A DNA stretch of 64,000 nucleotides from Haliscomenobacter sp965225875. Lineage in GTDB: Bacteria; Bacteroidota; Bacteroidia; Chitinophagales; Saprospiraceae. This document shows positions 25,784 to 32,973 of the stretch, piece by piece. Both the position numbers and the translations under genes were made by a program. The notes beneath the pieces were generated by a model. The model did no database searches, was not told where the DNA came from, and saw only the letters and a list, made by a program, of their open reading frames with translations. The stretch covers positions 1,302,001 to 1,366,000 of the forward strand of contig NZ_CBDDBS010000003.1 of the NCBI RefSeq assembly GCF_965225875.1, written 5' to 3'. Position 1 is the first letter of the stretch, and each line of letters begins with the position of its first letter.

Positions 25784-27937
25784 ATGAAAAAACTTTATCT
25801 CTATTTGATTTTCATTCTTTCGACAGGGCAAATCCAGGCTCAGGAGCCTCTGCGCTTCAACTTCCCCAGTGCCAACAACCCCATCATCCCGGGCTATTTT
25901 GCCGACCCCACCATCAAAAAATTTGGCGACCTCTACTACATTTACGCCACTACCGACAATGAAATGCTGGCCTCGGGGGCTCCAACAGTTTGGTATAGCA
26001 AAGACTTTCAAAATTGGTACAACTACACCATGGAGGTTCCCTCCCTATCTTCGGTCAATTTGCGCAACTTTTGGGCACCCGATATCCTACAAGGGAAGGA
26101 TGGAAAATATTACCTGTACTTTGGCAACTGCCAGGCGGGCTGCAACATTTACGGGTATGTTTCGGATACTCCATTTGGCCCCTGGACCAAATTACATGCC
26201 GACGACACTCCAGTCATCGCACATGACTACCCCATAAAAGGTTTTCCCTCGCTCGATGCCCAATTTTTTCAAGATGATGATGGAAAAATTTATGCTTACT
26301 GGGGAACCTGGGTGCATTACAACAGCGGCTATGCGGTAGGAGAACTCCAGCAACAAACCATGGCTTCAATGAGCAGCGCGTCAAACATTCCGCTTGCACA
26401 AACGCCCAAGCCTTTCGAAGCAGCCTACCTGCTCAAAAAAAACGACAAGTACATCCTGATGTATTCGTCCGCATCTTGCCATGATGAAACCTATAATGTC
26501 CGTTATTCCTATTCCAACAATCCCTATGGCCCTTTTACGCCCGGTGCCAACAATCCCATTTTGAGCACCAATGCAGATAAATCGGTACACGGCCCAGGTC
26601 ACCATTCTGTGCTCAAAAACAAAGACGACTACTACATCGTCTACCATCGTCACGATTACCCCATGACCCGAGGTGGCTTATCCCGGCAAGTGTGTGTAGA
26701 CAGCATGATTTTTTTAAATGATTCAACCATCCAGGCGGTTGTACCTTCCCATCGTGGCATTGCCCCTATTGCCCAATCTGAAGTGCCCAAAAATTTGGCT
26801 TATTTGTCCAAGACTTCCGCTTCTTCCTTTTACCAAATGCAAACCCCGGAGCGCTACGACTACAAGCCTTCTTTTGCTACAGATGACAACAATGCAACCT
26901 TGTGGAAAGCCGCCAATAACAGCTTCCCTCAGCAGCTCACGCTTGACTTGGGCGAGCTTAAAAACATAAAAAGAGTATGCACCCAGTTTGAATTTGCCAG
27001 CTACTATTATCAGTATAAAATTGAATACTCCAAGGATGGGAAAAAATGGGACTTGTATGTAGATCGCTCCCAAAACCGAATTCCAGGAAGCCCTATGATT
27101 GATGATAAAAATGCCACAGCCAGGCACCTGAGATTGACCATTACAGGTGCTGAAAAAACGGGAATTCTCGCCTCGGTTTGGAACATCAAGGTATACGATT
27201 CCTTGTTCGACATCCCTCTGAATCTGCGCAACAAACCCTCCTCTGAAGGGCCGGGCATTGCCAGTTCAAAAAAATTATTGATTGATTTAAATCCAAATAA
27301 AGTCCCCGCTTCCAGTCCCTTGATCTCCTTGCCTAACCGGGGATCAATAGGTGGAATTTTCACCAAAAGTGGCGAAGTTGGAATAACACAAGACCCGGAA
27401 ACCGGGGTCAAAGCAATAGCCTTTACCAAGGGTGCTTTAACGCTGGAAAAAGTTCCCGTGCCCCGCAGTCTGGCCTGGAATGGGGCCTACACCATTGCTA
27501 CCTGGGTAAAAACACCCAACGTTCCCAAAGAAGGAGGTTGTCTGGCTTCCTGGTGCGACAGGACCGAATTTTACCTGGCCAACTCTTACAATGCCTTGTT
27601 TTACAACAGCGGAAACTATGGTGCTGCCGCCCATTTGGATGGCCATTTTGATATGCGTTACAAAAAAGTACCCGCTGAAAACCAATGGCATCACCTGGTA
27701 TTGACCTTTGACGGGGTGGTAGAAAAAATCTATGTCGACGGGGTTTTGGACAATTCCCAAATCATGACACTGGCTTCTGCGATTGATAAGGCTAAAATCA
27801 TTATCGGAGCTTCGGATACAGGGGAAAGCTACATGGGTTTAATGGCTTCGTTGCACTTGTATGACCACGCCTTGGATGAAGCTGAAATAAGTAAACTTTT
27901 ATTAAAAACCAGACCTAAAACAAATAAAAAACCATAG
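25784..27937 (+). CDS. Secreted GH43 glycosidase with carbohydrate-binding domains
   Basis: 717-residue exported enzyme. A signal peptide (1-19) is followed by a five-bladed GH43 catalytic domain (about 30-335); the catalytic base is likely the Asp in YFADPTIKKF, with a pKa-modulating Asp in SLDAQFF and the acid Glu in PFEAAYLL. Residues about 345-490 look like an F5/8 type C (discoidin) domain, and 515-705 like a LamG/concanavalin-A-like domain. The family includes arabinofuranosidases, xylosidases and galactan hydrolases. Here it would act on plant polymer side chains outside the cell. Confidence 0.9.
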   Translation: MKKLYLYLIFILSTGQIQAQEPLRFNFPSANNPIIPGYFADPTIKKFGDLYYIYATTDNEMLASGAPTVWYSKDFQNWYNYTMEVPSLSSVNLRNFWAPDILQGKDGKYYLYFGNCQAGCNIYGYVSDTPFGPWTKLHADDTPVIAHDYPIKGFPSLDAQFFQDDDGKIYAYWGTWVHYNSGYAVGELQQQTMASMSSASNIPLAQTPKPFEAAYLLKKNDKYILMYSSASCHDETYNVRYSYSNNPYGPFTPGANNPILSTNADKSVHGPGHHSVLKNKDDYYIVYHRHDYPMTRGGLSRQVCVDSMIFLNDSTIQAVVPSHRGIAPIAQSEVPKNLAYLSKTSASSFYQMQTPERYDYKPSFATDDNNATLWKAANNSFPQQLTLDLGELKNIKRVCTQFEFASYYYQYKIEYSKDGKKWDLYVDRSQNRIPGSPMIDDKNATARHLRLTITGAEKTGILASVWNIKVYDSLFDIPLNLRNKPSSEGPGIASSKKLLIDLNPNKVPASSPLISLPNRGSIGGIFTKSGEVGITQDPETGVKAIAFTKGALTLEKVPVPRSLAWNGAYTIATWVKTPNVPKEGGCLASWCDRTEFYLANSYNALFYNSGNYGAAAHLDGHFDMRYKKVPAENQWHHLVLTFDGVVEKIYVDGVLDNSQIMTLASAIDKAKIIIGASDTGESYMGLMASLHLYDHALDEAEISKLLLKTRPKTNKKP

Positions 27938-28088
27938 CAAGTAGGGCGGCGTAATCTGGCAAACATTGAGATAGATTGAAGAAATACTGCTAATTTTCTA
28001 CACCTGCCCTCAAATAATTTGCCCGTTCCACAACTCAGCCTTATCTTCACCGCTCCGACTCTCACACAACAAGCCGATTAAAATCAAG

Positions 28089-28120
28089 TTACCAAGGCAA
28101 AAACTTTTTGTCTTTGGTAA
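28089..28120. promoter_or_regulatory. Imperfect inverted repeat upstream of the OmpA-family gene
   Basis: TTACCAAGGCAAAAA and TTTTTGTCTTTGGTAA face each other with one inserted base and one mismatch and almost no loop. It ends 51 bases before the ATG. Either a terminator of the GH43 gene or a control site; I cannot tell which. Confidence 0.35.
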
Positions 28121-28171
28121 AGTTGATATTTGAACCTACTATTTTCAACTTATTCAATAAACAATACAACG

Positions 28172-29110
28172 ATGAGATCGACAGCAACAAATCTTGCTTT
28201 CTTCTGCTTCCTCTGCCTGACATTTTCTTCCTGTGTCATGAAAAAAGAGTACCTCGCCATGCAGGCCGACCTAAAAACTCAGTTGGATGCGGCGAACAAA
28301 GACCTCGGCAAATTGGGGGCTAGCCTCAATGAATACATGAGCCGCTTGGCTGCCTGCGAACGGGAAAAAGAAAGACTGGGTGGCGACATCCGGACGAATC
28401 AAAGTGCAATGCAATTGCGCGAAGAACAAATCAACGACCTCAAGGCTCAAATCGCAGACCTGAAGTCTCAACGGGAAAAGCAACTGAACACCGTAACCGA
28501 CTTAACCAAAATTTCCTCTTCAGCCAACGACAACATCAAAGAAACTTTGGCACAACTGGAGAAAAAGGACAAATACATTCATTTGTTGCAAGCTGCACGT
28601 ACCCGTGCAGACTCCATCAACCTGGCCCTGGCTGTTAACCTGAAAGGGGTTCTGAAAGAAGGTTTGGATGACAAAGACGTAGATGTAAAGGTGGATAAGA
28701 CCGTCGTGTTTGTCAACCTGTCAGACAAGATGCTTTTCCAATCTGGTAGTGCAACCATGACCACCAAGGCGAATGAAGTATTGGGTAAAATTGCCAAAAT
28801 TCTCCAATCTCGCCCTGATTTGGAAGTTATGGTTGAAGGTTACACCGACAACAAGCCAATCAAAACCGCATGTTTGGACGACAACTGGGACTTGAGTGTA
28901 AAACGCGCCACTGCAGTAGTACGCACTTTGCAAGTTACCCACAAGGTTGACCCCAATAAGTTGATTGCTGCTGGTCGTGGCGAGTACAATGCCCTGGCTA
29001 CCAACAACACCGAAGAAGGTCGGTCTACCAACCGCCGTACCCGCATCATCATCATGCCTAAGCTGGATCAATTTTATGATCTGTTGAATCCTGCTAAGGT
29101 GCCTAACTAA
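28172..29110 (+). CDS. OmpA-family lipoprotein with coiled coil
   Basis: 312-residue protein. The signal sequence ends in a lipobox-like LTFSSC, so it is probably an outer-membrane lipoprotein. Residues about 30-130 form a long coiled coil. The C-terminal OmpA-like peptidoglycan-binding domain (about 185-300) shows VEGYTDNKP, the NWDLSVKRA segment and NRRTRIII at its end, which bind diaminopimelate. It would link the outer membrane to peptidoglycan. ATG at 28172 opens the signal sequence. Confidence 0.88.
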   Translation: MRSTATNLAFFCFLCLTFSSCVMKKEYLAMQADLKTQLDAANKDLGKLGASLNEYMSRLAACEREKERLGGDIRTNQSAMQLREEQINDLKAQIADLKSQREKQLNTVTDLTKISSSANDNIKETLAQLEKKDKYIHLLQAARTRADSINLALAVNLKGVLKEGLDDKDVDVKVDKTVVFVNLSDKMLFQSGSATMTTKANEVLGKIAKILQSRPDLEVMVEGYTDNKPIKTACLDDNWDLSVKRATAVVRTLQVTHKVDPNKLIAAGRGEYNALATNNTEEGRSTNRRTRIIIMPKLDQFYDLLNPAKVPN

Positions 29111-29139
29111 TTTAACGCGAACAACCATTGTTTAGCTCA

Positions 29140-29206
29140 AAAGGGGCACAAAGGACACGAAGCGAAGCGTTGTCAACGTCTAACTTTGTGTCCTTTATGC
29201 CCCTTT
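29140..29206. repeat. Long inverted repeat, family C (cacaaag type)
   Basis: Arms 29140-29158 (GGGGCACAAAGGACAC core) and 29188-29206 match at 18 of 19 positions, with a 29-nt centre. The right side continues into TTTGTGTTTCTTTGTGA. Its vocabulary resembles the inner repeat at 54161-54242. It lies 29 bases after the OmpA-family gene. Confidence 0.7.
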
Positions 29207-29260
29207 GTGTTTCTTTGTGAAAAAGAATATCGCTTTTGCAAATACATTTAAACTTACCAT

Positions 29261-29296
29261 CCCTAAGATGTTCCTCAGATGCCTTAGGTGGTTCAA
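29261..29296 (+). repeat. Solo arm of the cctaagg-type repeat
   Basis: The segment CCCTAAGATGTTCCTCAGAT followed by GCCTTAGGTGGTTCAA resembles one arm of the inverted repeat at 36653-36735 (GCCTAAGGTGGTTCAAA), but no second arm is present nearby. It may be a decayed copy. Confidence 0.5.
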
Positions 29297-29386
29297 TCAA
29301 AATGTCTCTTTGGTTTTAGTGAAAATTGCCTCCGCGTTTGGAACCAAAAGCCCTTCCTTCTTGTCCTATCCGAAAAACCACTCCTT

Positions 29387-29899
29387 ATGATCGTCAAACT
29401 CGCCGAAGGCGACATCAAAACCAAATTTGGCCCCTTCCAGGAATTCCTCTATTACGACGGCCAAAAAGAAACCATCGCCCTCACCATGGGCAACATAACT
29501 GGCGCTGAAGATGTATTGTGCCGCGTTCACTCCTCCTGTCTTTTCGGCCACGCCTTCAACAGCATTGAATGTGATTGCCGGGAGCAGATGGAAATCTCGC
29601 AACAACTCATCCAACAAGCTGGCCGAGGCATCATCATTTGGCTGGAACAGGAAGGTAAAGGCAATGGACATTTTGCCTTACTCAAAAGTGTAGAACACAA
29701 ACGCAAAGGAATCGCCCAAGCCGATGCTTACGAAGCCGTGGGTTTCAAACGGGATGCCCGTGACTACACCAAAGTTGCAGAAATTTTAAAGGATTTAGGT
29801 GTCAAATCCATCCGCATGCTGACCGATAACCCCAAAAAAGTGGAGTCCCTTACCCAGCACGGCATTGAAGTTGTTGGAATAAAAAAGGTCAGCTTGTAA
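29387..29899 (+). CDS. Short GTP cyclohydrolase II homologue
   Basis: 170-residue RibA-fold protein. The three zinc ligands are present as Cys51, Cys62 and Cys64 (VHSSCLFG and IECDC), and the catalytic pair corresponds to Asp123 and Arg125 in KRDARDY. The usual RQEGRGIGL loop reads LEQEGKGNG, with Glu replacing the first Arg and Lys the second. Canonical enzymes open GTP to a riboflavin precursor. The stand-alone gene, lack of other rib genes and altered loop make a different substrate or product possible. The ATG at 29387 removes a poor N-terminal extension. Confidence 0.75.
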   Translation: MIVKLAEGDIKTKFGPFQEFLYYDGQKETIALTMGNITGAEDVLCRVHSSCLFGHAFNSIECDCREQMEISQQLIQQAGRGIIIWLEQEGKGNGHFALLKSVEHKRKGIAQADAYEAVGFKRDARDYTKVAEILKDLGVKSIRMLTDNPKKVESLTQHGIEVVGIKKVSL

Positions 29900-29950
29900 T
29901 GGCTTGTTTAATTTGTGCCTACTTTTGCTCCAACATTTTCCAATTTTTAC

Positions 29951-31177
29951 ATGAGTCAAACGATCATCATCATTGGTGGCGGTGCCGCCGGGTTTTTTAC
30001 AGCCATTCGGGCAGCCGAATGTGATCCAAATGCCCAGGTCATTATTTTGGAGAAAAGTAAAGATGTGCTGGGCAAGGTCAAGGTATCCGGAGGGGGGCGT
30101 TGCAATCTGACCCATGCCTGTTTCATCCCTCGTGAACTCAGCAAGTTTTACCCTCGCGGCGAAAAAGAATTGCTCGGCCCTTTCAATCGTTTTGCCTGTG
30201 GCGACACCATCGACTGGTTTGAAAAAAGAGGAGTCTCCACCAAAATCGAGGAAGATGGCCGCATGTTTCCCACCAGTGACGACTCCCAAACGGTCATCGA
30301 TTGCCTCTGGAGCGCTGCACGCAAAGCCGGCGTAAAAGTATACACCAACACCCCACTAAAAAACATCAAAGCCCCTACTCAGGCAGGCAAAACCTGGGCC
30401 ATTGAAACCAACAACCAGACCCTTCATGCGCACAAAGTGATGCTGGCTACGGGTAGTGCGCCGAGCATGTGGGATTTGTTGGCCAAATTGGGTCATCAAA
30501 TTGTTCCCCCAGTTCCGTCCCTCTTCACCTTCAACATCAAAGATCCCCGTTTGAGCGATCTATTAGGTGTATCCGTTCCCCTGGCCGAAGTTCAAGTGGA
30601 AGGGCAAAAGTTGCGCAGTTCCGGCCCTTTGTTGATCACCCATTGGGGTTTGAGTGGTCCAGCTATTCTCAAGTTATCAGCCTGGGGTGCCCGCGAATTG
30701 GCAGCCCTGAATTACCGTTTTGAGGTTAGGGTCAACTGGATCATGTCCAAACTAGAAAGCACCCGGGAAGACCTGGAAGCCTTAAAACAAGAAGATGGCC
30801 GCAAAATGGTCATGGCCAATGCCCAATTCGGTCTGGCCAACCGCCTGTGGAAACGCCTGGTGCAAGCCGCGGGCATTCGGGAGGAAAAACGTTGGGCTGA
30901 TTTGAGTAAAAAAGAAATCCAGGCTCTAGCGGAAGAGTTGACCCAAGGGCGTTTTCAGGTCAATGGCAAAAGTACTTTCAAAGAAGAATTTGTGACGGCA
31001 GGTGGTGTAGATTTGAAAGAGGTGGATTTTAAAACCTTCGAAAGCAAATTATTTCCAGGGCTATTTTTTGCGGGCGAAGTATTGAACATTGACGCCATTA
31101 CCGGCGGTTTTAACTTTCAGGCAGCCTGGACGGGAGGCTGGATTGCGGGTGAAGCGATGGCCAAACTTGAGGGATAA
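29951..31177 (+). CDS. HI0933-family FAD-dependent oxidoreductase
   Basis: 408-residue flavoprotein of the HI0933/BaiN (aminoacetone oxidase-like) family. The FAD-binding motif GGGAAG is at residues 9-14, KVSGGGRCNLTH is the family's second signature, and the C-terminal block GLFFAGEVLNIDAITGGFN closes the dinucleotide-binding fold. Physiological substrate is unsettled for most members. Soluble, cytoplasmic. It starts 51 bases after the cyclohydrolase homologue and may share its transcript. Confidence 0.9.
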   Translation: MSQTIIIIGGGAAGFFTAIRAAECDPNAQVIILEKSKDVLGKVKVSGGGRCNLTHACFIPRELSKFYPRGEKELLGPFNRFACGDTIDWFEKRGVSTKIEEDGRMFPTSDDSQTVIDCLWSAARKAGVKVYTNTPLKNIKAPTQAGKTWAIETNNQTLHAHKVMLATGSAPSMWDLLAKLGHQIVPPVPSLFTFNIKDPRLSDLLGVSVPLAEVQVEGQKLRSSGPLLITHWGLSGPAILKLSAWGARELAALNYRFEVRVNWIMSKLESTREDLEALKQEDGRKMVMANAQFGLANRLWKRLVQAAGIREEKRWADLSKKEIQALAEELTQGRFQVNGKSTFKEEFVTAGGVDLKEVDFKTFESKLFPGLFFAGEVLNIDAITGGFNFQAAWTGGWIAGEAMAKLEG

Positions 31178-31759
31178 TTAAGGATTCAAATCCACTCCTT
31201 TGTAAATGCCTAACATTGAGATTTCCAGCCCCATAGATTGTAAGGGAATCATATCTTCCAAGCTATAATAGTCAGAGGTGCGCCACAAGTCTGGAGCTTC
31301 ACGGAAGAAGCGAGATACGTGATACTTTTCCTGGCTTACGATCAGGTATTCCTGGAAAAAAGAAATTGTACGATACATGTTGAATTTATCTCCTAAGTCA
31401 AAGGACATTGAACTATTGGAAGAAACCTCAACTATCAATAAAGGATTTGTAATGATGTCTTTACGTTTTTTATAGAATTCAGGCTTAAGCGTTACAACAA
31501 CTGCGTCCGGATAGACAAATCGATTATTTGACTCAATTCGGATTTTCATATCGCTACTATATACCTGAAAGGCAGCATCCTTAGCATCTATGGCATTATT
31601 CAGTTGGGTAATTACTTTACCTCCTAGTTGGTTGTGCACTACAGTTCCTCCAGACATTTCAATAATTTTTCCATTATGGTACTCGTGTTTAGAAAGGCTG
31701 TGTGCTTCTAACTCCAGGTATTCCTCGATGGTGAAAATTTGACTTGCCGAAATTGTCAT
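31178..31759 (-). CDS. Uma2-family (DUF820) nuclease-fold protein
   Basis: 193-residue protein with a PD-(D/E)xK nuclease fold. Active-site elements are Glu in KHEYHNGKIIEMSGG, Asp in YPDAVVV and Glu in PLLIVEVSSNSS. Members are numerous in Cyanobacteria and some Bacteroidota; their function is not established. It converges exactly end to start with the HI0933 gene (stop codons adjacent). The codon choice and AT content seem somewhat higher than those of its neighbours. Confidence 0.85.
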   Translation of the reverse strand: MTISASQIFTIEEYLELEAHSLSKHEYHNGKIIEMSGGTVVHNQLGGKVITQLNNAIDAKDAAFQVYSSDMKIRIESNNRFVYPDAVVVTLKPEFYKKRKDIITNPLLIVEVSSNSSMSFDLGDKFNMYRTISFFQEYLIVSQEKYHVSRFFREAPDLWRTSDYYSLEDMIPLQSMGLEISMLGIYKGVDLNP

Positions 31760-31793
31760 GGCTCGGAATTTATCAGCACAAGTTAATGCATTT

Positions 31794-32855
31794 TTAAAAC
31801 AAACTCAACTGCCCATTTTTGAATTGTTGGTGCAACTCCAGGTTGTAAGCAGGCAGTTTATTTTCCTTGAAGTACAACTTCTTGGCCAATTGGTACTGCT
31901 GAGCAATGATGTCCGCAATCTTGCCTTCGCCCCGCATGCGGATCCCCGGGCGGCTGTCGTTGAGTTGGCCATTGTGGCAATCGCGGATGCGGTTGAGTAC
32001 CCGTTCGGCGCGATCCGGGAGGGCTTTGTGGATCCAGTCTTCAAAAATGGGGCCGATGTCGCCATTGAGGCGCACCACCTGGTAGCCAATAGCTCCAGCC
32101 CCCATTTCTGCCGCTTTTTCTGCCATTGGAATCAATTCATGGTCGTTCAAGCCCGGAATGATTGGAGCCAGTAGCGCCATCACCGGAATACCATTGTCAG
32201 CAAGCGTTTTTAAGGTTTTGAAACGGCTGTTCACCGAAGCAGTCCGTGGTTCCAGTACCCTGCGCAGGTCTTCATCCAGGGTGGTGATCGAAAGGCAGAC
32301 GTGAACCAGATTTTCAGAGGCCAATTGTTTCAACAGATCCAAATCCCGCAGTATGAGACTATTTTTCGTAATCATACCCACCGGGTGGCGGTATTTCCAC
32401 AGTACTTCCAGGATTTGGCGGGTGATTTTATATTCACGTTCTGCCGGTTGATAACAATCGGTGTTACCGGACAACATCAGCGGCACCGCTTTCCAGGTGG
32501 GTTTGCGGATGGCTTCGGTCAACAAGCGGGGCACATCTTTTTTGACCAGTATTTTTTGTTCAAAATCCATCCCGGCACTATAGCCCCAATAAGTGTGGGT
32601 GTTGCGGGCATAGCAATAAATACAGCCATGCTCGCAACCCTGGTAGGGATTGAGCGAAAAACCCATGCCTACGTCTTCACTTTCGACCTTGTTAAGGATG
32701 GTTTTGGGATATACTTCGATGTACTCGGTGGGCAATTGCAGGCTCTCTTCCCATTCTTCAGCCGGAATAGGCGCACTATCGTACACGAGTTTGTGGTACG
32801 GATTAGGCGTATTGATTTGGGCTCCACGGCCTTTGAAGTAGGGCGTTTCTGGCAT
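31794..32855 (-). CDS. Radical SAM protein, PA0069/SplB-like
   Basis: 353-residue radical SAM protein. The [4Fe-4S] cluster motif is Cys74-x3-Cys78-x2-Cys81 in GCEHGCIYCYA, a C-x3-C-x2-C spacing. The N-terminal YFKGRGAQ block is typical for the PA0069 family, related to spore photoproduct lyase, without an assigned reaction. Its ATG (32853-32855) sits at the base of a 32-bp perfect inverted repeat, so the ribosome-binding region lies in a stem. The next upstream gene on this strand is the DUF5686 protein. Confidence 0.88.
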   Translation of the reverse strand: MPETPYFKGRGAQINTPNPYHKLVYDSAPIPAEEWEESLQLPTEYIEVYPKTILNKVESEDVGMGFSLNPYQGCEHGCIYCYARNTHTYWGYSAGMDFEQKILVKKDVPRLLTEAIRKPTWKAVPLMLSGNTDCYQPAEREYKITRQILEVLWKYRHPVGMITKNSLILRDLDLLKQLASENLVHVCLSITTLDEDLRRVLEPRTASVNSRFKTLKTLADNGIPVMALLAPIIPGLNDHELIPMAEKAAEMGAGAIGYQVVRLNGDIGPIFEDWIHKALPDRAERVLNRIRDCHNGQLNDSRPGIRMRGEGKIADIIAQQYQLAKKLYFKENKLPAYNLELHQQFKNGQLSLF

Positions 32856-32939
32856 GGTGTAAATTTGAGTGAATTCCCCTCACCGGCACTTCGGCTTCGC
32901 TCAGTGACCGGTGAGGGGAATTCACTCAAATTTACACCA
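32855..32939. repeat. Perfect 32-bp inverted repeat touching a start codon
   Basis: Arms 32855-32886 and 32908-32939 are perfect complements; the 21-nt centre reads CACTTCGGCTTCGCTCAGTG plus one base. The left arm begins at the T... of the CAT that encodes the radical SAM start codon. On the mRNA of that gene the whole leader would fold into a hairpin ending at AUG. It also follows the DUF5686 gene by 34 bases and could end its transcript. Confidence 0.85.
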
Positions 32940-32973
32940 ATTGTTTTTAAAATAAAAAAATAAAAAACAATAA

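Noticed and set aside
29288..29386. Earlier start for the cyclohydrolase homologue
   Set aside because: The added 33 residues overlap the solo repeat arm and do not resemble the family's N-terminus.
31178..31759. Uma2-type protein as a transposon-borne nuclease
   Set aside because: No terminal repeats or mobile genes flank it. Members are widespread and chromosomal.
32301..32963. Plus-strand open frame of 220 codons opposite the radical SAM gene
   Set aside because: It is the antisense shadow of a gene with a clear iron-sulfur motif, and it runs through the perfect hairpin.
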